A DNA stretch of 5,755 bases from DASWIV01 sp036397475 (GTDB lineage Bacteria; JAJVIF01; JAPKYR01), in assembly GCA_036397475.1 (NCBI GenBank), contig DASWIV010000109.1:1-5755 (forward strand), read 5' to 3'. The translations under genes and the position numbers were made by a program. Below the pieces are notes generated by a model that was not told the origin of the DNA, searched no databases, and saw only the letters and a list, made by a program, of their open reading frames with translations. The first letter of the stretch is position 1. Each line of letters starts with the position of its first letter. This document shows, in pieces, positions 1 to 5,755 of this stretch.

Positions 1-822
1 TTGTCTATCAGGAAGGTCGTATTTATATTTCTCAGCCGCGTGGCGCATGATTTTGAGTGTGTCGTCGCATGTCTGATGACCAAGTCCGCGTGATCCGGTA
101 TGAATCATCAACACCAGCTCGCCTTTATTCAGGCCGTATGCTGTCGCGGCTTCATCGTCGAAAATTTCATCCACAATTTGAAACTCAAAAAAGTGATTTC
201 CGGCACCGAGACTTCCGCATTGTTTTTTGCCACGTTCGTAGGCACGGTCGGTGATGAGGTCGGGGTCGGCTCCGGGCATTGTTCCATGGGCTTCGAGTTT
301 TTCGAGGTCCGAATCCCACGCCAGTCCTTCTTTTAAAATGTGCCTGACGCCATTTCGCAGAACTTTTCTCATGCTCTTGCGTTCAAAGACAATTCGGCCT
401 TCCGAGCCTACACCGGCGGGAACGTCCCGGTATGTCTGGTCCACAAGGGCTTTCAGACGTGGACGTATTTCGTCGACCATGAGATTTGTGCGGATAAGAC
501 GTACGCCGCAATTTATATCGTAGCCAACTCCACCGGGGGACACCACTCCTCCGGCATTCGGATCGAACGCTGCCACTCCACCGATGCAGAATCCGTAGCC
601 CCAGTGAATGTCGGGCATTGCGATAGATGCTTTCACTATGCCGGGGAGTGTGGCTACATTAGCGACCTGCGTCAGCGCGTTGTCATTGATAACCGCCTGG
701 ATCAATTTTTCATTCGAGTAAATGTGTCCGGGCACACGCATACCGGGCTGGAACGTTGTTTCCAGCCGGTACATGGTGTCGGATACTTTTGTAAGTCCCT
801 TTTTTGAAATTGCGCCGTTCAT
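1..822 (-). CDS. rtcB: RNA-splicing ligase RtcB, N-terminal 274 residues (3' end outside window)
   Basis: RtcB joins RNA 2',3'-cyclic phosphate or 3'-phosphate ends to 5'-OH ends, using GTP and Mn(II), in tRNA splicing or RNA repair in the cytoplasm. The minus frame is open without a stop from the ATG at 822 to base 1 and gives 274 residues; the family is usually about 400-480, so the C-terminal part is cut off by the window. Visible hallmarks are MPDIHWGYGFCIGG (69-82), GYDINCGVR (100-108) with the metal ligands Asp102 and Cys105, GSLGAGNHFFE (203-213) with His210, and HTGSRGLGHQ (241-250) with His241. These match the Pyrococcus horikoshii ligands D95, C98, H203 and H234 with a constant offset of 7. 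The later metal histidine and the guanylylated histidine lie beyond the edge, so activity cannot be fully judged. No Shine-Dalgarno precedes the ATG. It overlaps the archease stop codon by 4 bases, so translation is probably coupled. The family call is very secure. Confidence 0.97.
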   Translation of the reverse strand, partial: MNGAISKKGLTKVSDTMYRLETTFQPGMRVPGHIYSNEKLIQAVINDNALTQVANVATLPGIVKASIAMPDIHWGYGFCIGGVAAFDPNAGGVVSPGGVGYDINCGVRLIRTNLMVDEIRPRLKALVDQTYRDVPAGVGSEGRIVFERKSMRKVLRNGVRHILKEGLAWDSDLEKLEAHGTMPGADPDLITDRAYERGKKQCGSLGAGNHFFEFQIVDEIFDDEAATAYGLNKGELVLMIHTGSRGLGHQTCDDTLKIMRHAAEKYKYDLPDRQ

Positions 823-1265
823 ATGTCGAAAATTATTGTTGTGTTGTAAATGCCGTCGGATTCAGTGACTTCGAGGTCGGAATAAGTAGTCGATTTAATT
901 TTGCCTGCGAGCATGCGTTCATTGTCTTCCAGCGGACGGCAGATAAGTTCGCATTCCAGTTCGTCGTCTTCATTGTACTTGATCGACAGTATTTTAACCG
1001 GAATGGTTTCTTCGATGTCCATGTAATATATGCAGTCATTCAGAAAATCGACCAGGTTATTTTCAATGGAGCCTGAGTTTTGTTCAAGATGAATTTCCAT
1101 TGGTTCAGATGCGGCTGCGAGATTTTTATCGAGCTCAAGAATCCCCAGAAGCCCGTCGAGAGCGGCGCGGAAGAGATTTTCACGGGAGTTCGCAGTTAAC
1201 GCTATCGCCTGGTCGGCTGTGTGCTCTACCTGGCGCCACTGGTATTCAGGTTCGGGAGTTACCAT
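819..1265 (-). CDS. Archease, activator of RtcB RNA ligase
   Basis: Archease is a small acidic metal-binding protein that promotes guanylylation and multiple turnover of RtcB. The product is 148 residues, normal for the family. Signatures are the N-terminal EHTAD (14-18) with Asp18, an LFRAALDGLL helix (31-40), LVDFLNDCIYYMD (71-83), and the C-terminal TTYSDLEV (126-133) and IIFDI (144-148). Asp18 and Asp147 correspond to conserved acidic metal ligands of the family. The usual His of the TYH segment is Ser129 here, a modest deviation. The ATG at 1265 has an AGGA 12 bases upstream that overlaps the TAG stop of the preceding dehydrogenase gene (14-bp gap). Its TGA stop shares ATGA with the rtcB start, so the two are almost certainly co-translated, which agrees with the known partnership. 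Identification rests on motifs and on the adjacent rtcB. Confidence 0.92.
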   Translation of the reverse strand: MVTPEPEYQWRQVEHTADQAIALTANSRENLFRAALDGLLGILELDKNLAAASEPMEIHLEQNSGSIENNLVDFLNDCIYYMDIEETIPVKILSIKYNEDDELECELICRPLEDNERMLAGKIKSTTYSDLEVTESDGIYNTTIIFDI

Positions 1266-1279
1266 GGTGATTTGATTTC

Positions 1280-2653
1280 CTAGAGAAGATGGACCTTGTC
1301 GGAGTATCCGGGGAATTTTCTCGATACGCCGCGGGTATCGAAAAATATTTTTGACTTCGAAATAATTCGATCCCAGTCGTATGAATTGTGATTAACGAGG
1401 CAGACAACCAGGTCCGCGTTGTTGACAGCATCGTCGGTCAGATCGACAGAACTTAACTGGACAGGATGCGATAGAACCGGTGCGTAATCTTCCTTTATGC
1501 GCCCGACCTCGATCTCCGGAACATAAGGATCGTTGTAAGAAAGATCGGAATCGTGATGGAGCAGAAGTTCGATCACGCGCATGGCGGGCGAATTGCGGGC
1601 GTCGTCGCAATTCGGTTTAAATGTAGCGCCAAGAGCAAGGATCTTCGCGCCCTTGATCGCAATACCATTACGGTTGAGAATGCGGATGATCCTCTGGAGA
1701 ACCCAGTCGGGCATGCGAAGGTTTGTTTCAGCGGCGAGTTCAATGAATCGTGTATGAAAATCGAATTCACGCGCTTTCCAGTACAGGTAATAAGGATCGA
1801 CCGGGATGCAGTGTCCACCAACCCCGGGCGACGGGTAGAACGGCATGAATCCGAACGGCTTGGTGCTGGCGGCTTCGATGACTTCCCACAGATCGATATC
1901 CATCCGGTGGCATAAATAAGTCAACTCGAAAATCAATGCTATATTCACCGCACGGAAGGTATTTTCGAGAAGCTTGACCATTTCTGCTTCGGTAGGATTT
2001 TTTACGGGAACGACCTTGTCTTCGCCAACAACCAGCGCGTACAGTTTGGAGCAAAGCTGTGTCGATATGGGACTGCATCCTCCGACAACTTTGGGGGTAT
2101 TCGCGATCGTGTAAACCTGGTTACCGGGATCGACACGTTCGGGTGAGAATACCAGGAAATAGTCTTCGCCCTCCGTCAGATCCTTTTCATCGAGAATCGG
2201 CTTTACCACTTCAAGTGTCGTGCCGGGATATGTGGTGCTTTCAAGAATTATAAGTTGTCCCGGATGGAGATGCTTCGCGATGGTTCTGGTCGCGGATTCA
2301 ATGTATGAGATATCGGGCGTTTTATTTCGTGTGAACGGGGTAGGTACACAGATGAATACGATGTCCGCATTTTCAAGTATCGCGTCATCGGTCGTGAAAC
2401 TCAATTTGCCGGAGTCGATGTGCTTTTTGACATGTTCGGACGGGATGTCGCTGATGGTGCTTGTCCCGCTATTGAGCTTCGATACCGATTTTTCGCTCAG
2501 ATCGTAGCCGGTTACCGAAAATTCCACGTTTGCAAATTCGACTGCGAGCGGAAGTCCGACATAGCCGACCCCGACCACAACAATTTTCGCGGTACGATTG
2601 TCAATCGAGTCTTCTAGCTTCTCGGAAACCTGGTTCATCTTTAGAGTTGCCAT
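1280..2653 (-). CDS. Nucleotide-sugar 6-dehydrogenase, WbpA-like (UDP-GlcNAc or UDP-glucose dehydrogenase family)
   Basis: The enzyme oxidises the C6 hydroxyl of a UDP-sugar to the uronic acid in two NAD+-dependent steps, giving a precursor for surface polysaccharide in the cytoplasm. The 457-residue product has the full three-part layout. An N-terminal Rossmann domain carries GVGYVG (28-33), CVPTPF (102-107) and ESTTYPGTT (138-146). The central helical domain has SPERVDPG (170-177) and the KNPTEAEMVKLLENT segment (218-232), with catalytic-type Lys227 and Asn231. GVGGHCIPVDP (277-287) holds the nucleophile Cys282, and the C-terminal UDP-binding domain includes GATFKPNCDDARNSP (342-356). The IDNRTAKIVVVGVGYVGLPLA start and the HCIPVDPYYLYWKAREFDFHTRFIELA block resemble WbpA-type UDP-GlcNAc 6-dehydrogenases more than Ugd, but substrate cannot be fixed from motifs. 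The ATG at 2653 follows a GGA about 9 bases upstream; a second ATG at codon 6 is less well placed. It is second in a minus-strand cluster, 18 bp after the epimerase gene. Confidence 0.93.
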   Translation of the reverse strand: MATLKMNQVSEKLEDSIDNRTAKIVVVGVGYVGLPLAVEFANVEFSVTGYDLSEKSVSKLNSGTSTISDIPSEHVKKHIDSGKLSFTTDDAILENADIVFICVPTPFTRNKTPDISYIESATRTIAKHLHPGQLIILESTTYPGTTLEVVKPILDEKDLTEGEDYFLVFSPERVDPGNQVYTIANTPKVVGGCSPISTQLCSKLYALVVGEDKVVPVKNPTEAEMVKLLENTFRAVNIALIFELTYLCHRMDIDLWEVIEAASTKPFGFMPFYPSPGVGGHCIPVDPYYLYWKAREFDFHTRFIELAAETNLRMPDWVLQRIIRILNRNGIAIKGAKILALGATFKPNCDDARNSPAMRVIELLLHHDSDLSYNDPYVPEIEVGRIKEDYAPVLSHPVQLSSVDLTDDAVNNADLVVCLVNHNSYDWDRIISKSKIFFDTRGVSRKFPGYSDKVHLL

Positions 2654-2671
2654 ATCATTGGTTCCATACCA

Positions 2672-3679
2672 TTATCCTGAATTTGCGGATACGTAGTTTG
2701 CCTTTGCCCATTCTATTGTGCGCTTCAGGCCTTCCTGGAGGTCGACCTGGTATTCAAAGCCGAGAATATTTTTTGCTTTTTCCATTGACGGGACCCGCCG
2801 GTAAATGTCCTGGAACGCGGGCCCGTAGGCTTTTTCAAATGGAATGTATTTGAAGACCGGGTCGACCCCGGTCTGCCTGCAGATCTCGACCGCCAGTTCG
2901 CGAATCGACGTTTCCACTCCCGAACCGACATTGAACACTTCACCGATCGCGTCGGGATGAGTTCCGGCAAGATATGTGCAGCGAACAGTGTCGCGTACGT
3001 ATGTGAATGAGCGTGTCTGGTTACCGTCGCCGTAAAGGGTCATTTCCTCATTGCGAAATGCCTGGGCGATGAATTTCGCGATGACACTTCCATAACCGGA
3101 CTCGTCGATCCTTGGTCCGTAAGCATTGAAATATCTTACGGATGCAACAGGCAGTCCTTCTGATACGTAGGTCAATCCCAGGTGTTCATCGAGAGCCTTG
3201 CACGCGGCGTAAGACCATCGCTGGACATTTGTCGGTCCGAGCGTGCGGTCGCCATCCTCACGGAACGGGATATCGCGGGAGATTCCGTAGACTTCAGACG
3301 ATGACGCCAGCACAACTCTCGTATCGTGCTTAAAAGCAGATCTGAGGACATTTTCAGTCCCGCCGACATTTACTTCAATTCCGCGACGTGGGATTTTAAC
3401 AACATTCTGAACCCCCACAACCGCCGCCATATGGAAAACAAGGTCTGATTTTTCGACCTGTTTTTCGACGAGGTCGGAATCGAGGATATCGCCCTCGATG
3501 AAATTGACATCGTCTCGGTCGATAACGTGCTCGATATTTTTCATTGAACCGGTCGAGAGGTCGTCGATTATCGAGACGGAATGCCGCTGTTCGAGCAGGT
3601 AATCGACAAGGTGAGAGCCGATAAACCCGGCACCGCCTGTCACGAGGACATTTTTGAAGATTTCAGAGCTTTCTACCAT
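2672..3679 (-). CDS. NAD-dependent epimerase/dehydratase, extended SDR family (nucleotide-sugar epimerase or decarboxylase)
   Basis: This is a cytoplasmic nucleotide-sugar modifying enzyme of 335 residues, normal for extended SDRs. It has the cofactor motif TGGAGFIG (14-21), acidic Asp39/Asp40 after strand two (NAD rather than NADP, inferred), GDILD (63-67), HMAAVVGV (83-90), NVGGTENVL (104-112), SSSEVYG (126-132), the catalytic Tyr157-x3-Lys161 (YAACK), RYFNAYGPR (182-190) and TRSFTYVRD (222-230). The GPRIDESGYGSVIAKFI stretch and RSFTYV recall both UDP-glucuronate decarboxylases and UDP-hexose/UDP-GlcNAc(A) 4-epimerases, so the reaction is undecided. The 6-dehydrogenase gene 18 bp downstream suggests the two act on the same UDP-sugar. 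The ATG at 3679 has an in-frame TAA 15 bases upstream (3695-3697) and no later usable start before the Rossmann motif. It also has no clear Shine-Dalgarno, and it lies only about 15 bases from a -10 element, implying a very short leader. It is the first gene of the minus-strand cluster. Confidence 0.92.
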   Translation of the reverse strand: MVESSEIFKNVLVTGGAGFIGSHLVDYLLEQRHSVSIIDDLSTGSMKNIEHVIDRDDVNFIEGDILDSDLVEKQVEKSDLVFHMAAVVGVQNVVKIPRRGIEVNVGGTENVLRSAFKHDTRVVLASSSEVYGISRDIPFREDGDRTLGPTNVQRWSYAACKALDEHLGLTYVSEGLPVASVRYFNAYGPRIDESGYGSVIAKFIAQAFRNEEMTLYGDGNQTRSFTYVRDTVRCTYLAGTHPDAIGEVFNVGSGVETSIRELAVEICRQTGVDPVFKYIPFEKAYGPAFQDIYRRVPSMEKAKNILGFEYQVDLQEGLKRTIEWAKANYVSANSG

Positions 3680-3693
3680 CGCCAGTGGATGCG

Positions 3694-3702
3694 ATTATAT
3701 CA
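3694..3702 (-). promoter_or_regulatory. Extended -10 promoter for the minus-strand cluster
   Basis: Read on the minus strand this is TGATATAAT, a perfect extended -10 (TGnTATAAT) for a housekeeping sigma factor. At 15-18 bp spacing there is no convincing -35 (TGCCCC at 17 bp), which fits extended -10 promoters or activator dependence. The expected start of transcription is near 3687, leaving about 8 bases before the ATG at 3679. The motif is seen directly; promoter activity is inferred. Confidence 0.6.
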
Positions 3703-3723
3703 GAAATGGAGGGAATGGGGCAC

Positions 3724-3741
3724 TGACAAACTGGTTTGTCA
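3724..3741. promoter_or_regulatory. 18-bp perfect palindrome between divergent promoters (putative operator or activator site)
   Basis: The sequence TGACAAAC-TG-GTTTGTCA is two perfectly complementary 8-base arms around a 2-base centre. It lies between the two divergent extended -10 elements, with its centre about 45 bases upstream of the predicted leftward start and about 56 upstream of the rightward one. That size and place suit a dimeric helix-turn-helix regulator. No regulator gene is in the window and I do not recognise the site as belonging to a named family. A short hairpin is a less likely reading, since it sits upstream of both predicted transcripts. Confidence 0.55.
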
Positions 3742-3773
3742 ATGCTACGCATGCACCCAATAAATGGTACTTC

Positions 3774-3782
3774 TGCTATAAT
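3774..3782 (+). promoter_or_regulatory. Extended -10 promoter for the nitrilase-moxR pair
   Basis: TGCTATAAT is a perfect extended -10 (TGnTATAAT) on the plus strand. The 17-bp-spaced -35 position (3754-3759, CACCCA) is poor, as for the opposite promoter. Predicted transcription start is near 3789, just upstream of the ATGs at 3793 and 3805. This argues that the longer TTG-started frame from 3736 is not the true gene start. Confidence 0.6.
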
Positions 3783-3804
3783 TACGCCGAATATGGACAA
3801 GACC

Positions 3805-4617
3805 ATGAAAATCGCGGTAATTCAGAAAGAGATCTCACCGCACGATCCGGCTGGGAACCTGTTCGGGACATTGCGTATGCTCGAATCTGTCGCCGAACAG
3901 GAAATCGACCTATTTGTCCTGTCAGAATTATTCACGACAGGTGTGATCGATCCGGGAATGGAAAAGGACGATTTTTCTGAAATGGTGTCAGGGCCAACCA
4001 TTTCAGCGCTGCGGGAATTTTGTTTGGAGAACGGAGTGCATCTTCTGGCTGGATCAATCCCTGTCAAGAATTCAAAAAAGAAAGTAACGAATACATCGTA
4101 CCTGATCGACCCTGACGGTGAAATAATTCTTGAATATTCCAAGGTTCATTTATTCGACGGCCTGGGGGAAAAGGAAGTCTTTGTCTCGGGCGATAAATGG
4201 GCTGCCTGCGACATCAACGGGATCGGTATAGGTGTACTGATCTGTTACGATGTCAGGTTTCCGGCGCCTGTCAGACGTCTGGCGCAGTCAGGATGCGAAA
4301 TTATTCTTGTCCCGGCACTATGGCCCGAAGAGAGAATTAATCACTGGGAAACATTATTGAGGGCACGAGCGATTGAAAATCAGGTCTGGATGGTAGGAGC
4401 TAATGGACTTGCAAACCATAACGGCACCTTCTTCCCGGGGCATTCGATGATCGTGACGCCGTCGGGTGAAGCACTCAATCAGCCCGATATGAGGGAATCG
4501 GTCATTGTCCGGACCGCGAATATCACCCAGCTACGGAACCTCCGTTCTCAGATCTGCTACCTCGACGATGAGATCGAAGTGAAAAAGGTGGATTTCAAAT
4601 CGAAGGTGAACGAATAG
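3805..4617 (+). CDS. Carbon-nitrogen hydrolase, nitrilase superfamily (omega-amidase-like)
   Basis: This is a cytoplasmic amidohydrolase that cleaves C-N bonds of small amides through a cysteine thioester. From the ATG at 3805 it has 270 residues, typical of single-domain members. The catalytic triad is Glu41 (in LSELFTTG), Lys113 (in YSKVHLFDGLGEKEVF) and Cys147 (in GVLICYDVRFP). The KVHLFD, CYDVRFP and RARAIENQVWMVGAN (186-200) blocks resemble omega-amidases and YafV/MtnU-like enzymes that hydrolyse 2-oxoglutaramate-type substrates. That specificity is inference, and other amidase or carbamoylase roles remain possible. Start choice: the frame is open from a TTG at 3736, but a TGnTATAAT promoter (3774-3782) falls inside that extension. 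The family begins at the MKIAVIQ strand, and a GGA at 3795-3797 is well spaced from the ATG at 3805. ATG 3793 (four residues longer) is the main alternative. It is divergent from the epimerase and 41 bp upstream of the MoxR gene, probably co-transcribed with it. Confidence 0.92.
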   Translation: MKIAVIQKEISPHDPAGNLFGTLRMLESVAEQEIDLFVLSELFTTGVIDPGMEKDDFSEMVSGPTISALREFCLENGVHLLAGSIPVKNSKKKVTNTSYLIDPDGEIILEYSKVHLFDGLGEKEVFVSGDKWAACDINGIGIGVLICYDVRFPAPVRRLAQSGCEIILVPALWPEERINHWETLLRARAIENQVWMVGANGLANHNGTFFPGHSMIVTPSGEALNQPDMRESVIVRTANITQLRNLRSQICYLDDEIEVKKVDFKSKVNE

Positions 4618-4658
4618 GGGCTTGAAATCGTCACATATAAAAACGCAGGGAGTTTAAT

Positions 4659-5681
4659 ATGACCCAGAATATTGAATCGGACATCAAGCAGCAGGATGTG
4701 GAAAAATTCAAGGAAGACTACGAGAGGATCACGAAAGAGGTCCACAAGGTCATTGTCGGGCAGGAGGAAGTGGTAAAGGGGACACTGATCGCCATTTTCG
4801 CAGACGGCCACGCGCTGCTGGAGGGTGTTCCCGGATTGGGAAAAACCCTTCTTATTTCCACACTTTCTAAGGTGCTCGACCTCACGTTCCGACGTATTCA
4901 GTTTACCCCGGACCTGATGCCCGCCGATATTGTCGGGACAAATATTATTATGGAAAGGCAGGACGGGAGTAAATATTTTGAGTTTCAGAAAGGTCCGGTG
5001 TTCACGAATATCCTGCTCGCCGACGAGATCAACCGCGCGACTCCGAAGACACAGTCAGCGCTGCTGGAAGCCATGCAGGAGAGGCAGATCACTGCAGCCG
5101 GAGCGACAAGAAAACTTGAAGCTCCATTTTTCACTCTTGCCACACAGAATCCGCTTGAGATGGAAGGTACGTACCCGCTTCCCGAAGCGCAGCTCGACAG
5201 GTTCATGTTCAAAATCATGGTCGAGTTTCCGCCGGCCGACGATCTGGCTGAAATTCTTATTCGTACCACAGGTACGCACGAAGCCGATCCGCAGAAAGTT
5301 ATCGACGGTCCACGAATCCTCGAGATGAAGAAACTGGTACGGAAAGTTCCGATCGCGACACATGTAATCAAATACGCGGTAAGGCTGGCAAACGCCACAC
5401 ATCCGGAATTCGAGGACTCACCGTCGATTGTGAGGAAGTACGGGCGCTATGGCTCATCGCCGAGGGGTGCCCAGACCATGGTACTCGCGGCGAAGGTCGA
5501 GGCGCTTCTGAACGGACGGTACAATGTGGCGTTTGACGATGTGAGGAAGGTAGCGCTTCCAGGGCTGAGGCACCGCTGCATATTGAATTTCGAGGGCGAA
5601 GCTGAAGGAATAGTGACAGATGATCTGATCGCGGCATGCATAAAGGATGTTCCGGTGAAAGAGGCGGGGGTAGTGGTGTAG
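4659..5681 (+). CDS. MoxR-family AAA+ ATPase
   Basis: MoxR ATPases are chaperone-like AAA+ proteins that act in the cytoplasm, usually with DUF58 and von Willebrand factor A partners, in maturing enzyme complexes or in envelope stress responses. The 340-residue product is complete for the family. It has VGQEEVVKG (33-41), Walker A GVPGLGKT (56-63) with Lys62, TPDLMPADIVG (83-93), Walker B LLADEINR (119-126) with Asp122-Glu123, QSALLEAMQERQ (132-143), sensor 1 ATQNP with Asn164, LPEAQLDRF with a putative arginine finger Arg181, and sensor 2 SPRG (267-270) with Arg269. The C-terminal helical lid follows. An AGGGAG ribosome binding site six to seven bases before the ATG fixes the start. It lies 41 bp after the nitrilase gene with no terminator between, so probably in the same transcript. 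No partner gene is seen in the 74 bases left downstream. The substrate is unknown. Confidence 0.96.
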   Translation: MTQNIESDIKQQDVEKFKEDYERITKEVHKVIVGQEEVVKGTLIAIFADGHALLEGVPGLGKTLLISTLSKVLDLTFRRIQFTPDLMPADIVGTNIIMERQDGSKYFEFQKGPVFTNILLADEINRATPKTQSALLEAMQERQITAAGATRKLEAPFFTLATQNPLEMEGTYPLPEAQLDRFMFKIMVEFPPADDLAEILIRTTGTHEADPQKVIDGPRILEMKKLVRKVPIATHVIKYAVRLANATHPEFEDSPSIVRKYGRYGSSPRGAQTMVLAAKVEALLNGRYNVAFDDVRKVALPGLRHRCILNFEGEAEGIVTDDLIAACIKDVPVKEAGVVV

Positions 5682-5755
5682 GGGAAATGGGATTAGATTT
5701 CCTCAGGATCTGAGCGAAGCAGAGAAAATATTGCCTGATTTACCTGGCGGGTGGC
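5682..5755. other. Unassigned 74-base tail after the moxR stop
   Basis: I can support no gene here. An ATG at 5687 opens only eight codons before TGA. A 5-bp inverted repeat CTCAG-GAT-CTGAG (5702-5714) has no following T-run, so it is a poor terminator. A minus-strand frame is open from the edge to a TAA at 5693-5695 (20 residues), which could be the end of a converging gene, but it is too short to recognise. Confidence 0.5.

Noticed and set aside
340..807. 155-residue plus-strand open frame
   Set aside because: It lies wholly within rtcB on the opposite strand. The minus frame carries all RtcB motifs, while the plus product has no recognisable domain.
1553..1915. 120-residue plus-strand frame antisense to the sugar dehydrogenase
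   Set aside because: It is the mirror of the conserved Cys282/NAD-binding region and has no motif of its own.
4622..4641. TTGAAA and TATAAA as a separate promoter for moxR
   Set aside because: The spacing is only 8 bp, far too short for a sigma-70 type promoter.
4985..5402. Overlapping minus-strand open frames of 137 and 115 residues within the MoxR gene
   Set aside because: They are antisense to the Walker B to lid region of a well conserved AAA+ gene and show no family features or start signals.
5702..5714. CTCAG-GAT-CTGAG inverted repeat as a terminator for moxR
   Set aside because: The stem is only 5 bp and is followed by mixed sequence without a run of T, so intrinsic termination is not supported.
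5741..5755. Possible 5S rRNA 5' end
   Set aside because: Only about 15 bases are visible and the resemblance is loose; it cannot be folded or aligned within the window.
1..5755. Defence system, mobile element, CRISPR or toxin-antitoxin content
   Set aside because: Nothing in either strand suggests these. RtcB can act in RNA repair after toxin damage, but no toxin or nuclease gene is present, so I do not claim a defence role.

Overview
The window comes from a bacterial chromosome of roughly balanced base composition (estimated by eye, not counted). It has compact, operon-like gene packing. All five complete genes and the one partial gene are ordinary housekeeping or cell-envelope types. I see no phage, transposon, CRISPR, tRNA or defence genes. 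The gene set (RtcB plus archease, a WbpA-type nucleotide-sugar dehydrogenase, an extended SDR epimerase, an omega-amidase-like nitrilase and a MoxR ATPase) and standard bacterial TATAAT/TGnTATAAT promoter elements fit a bacterium. It may be one of the little-cultured Gram-negative lineages, but the sequence does not let me name a phylum with confidence.

Left part (1-3679, all on the minus strand, transcribed right to left): a four-gene cluster in the order SDR epimerase/dehydratase (3679-2672), UDP-N-acetylglucosamine/UDP-glucose 6-dehydrogenase family enzyme (2653-1280), archease (1265-819) and rtcB (822 to beyond base 1). The gaps are 18 bp, 14 bp and a 4-bp ATGA overlap, so one transcript is likely. 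The first two genes should make an oxidised and then epimerised or decarboxylated nucleotide sugar for surface polysaccharide. The last two form the RNA-ligase/activator pair: archease speeds guanylylation and turnover of RtcB. Joining these two unrelated modules in one apparent operon is the most unusual layout feature here.

Middle (3680-3804): a short divergent control region. It holds an extended -10 promoter facing left, an extended -10 promoter facing right, and between them a perfect 8+2+8 bp palindrome that looks like an operator or activator site.

Right part (3805-5681, plus strand): a nitrilase-superfamily amidohydrolase with an intact Glu-Lys-Cys triad (best start at 3805 rather than the longer TTG-started frame from 3736). 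It is followed after 41 bp, with a good ribosome binding site, by a complete MoxR-family AAA+ ATPase. The last 74 bases hold no gene I can support. The DUF58 partner usual after moxR is not seen before the window ends.
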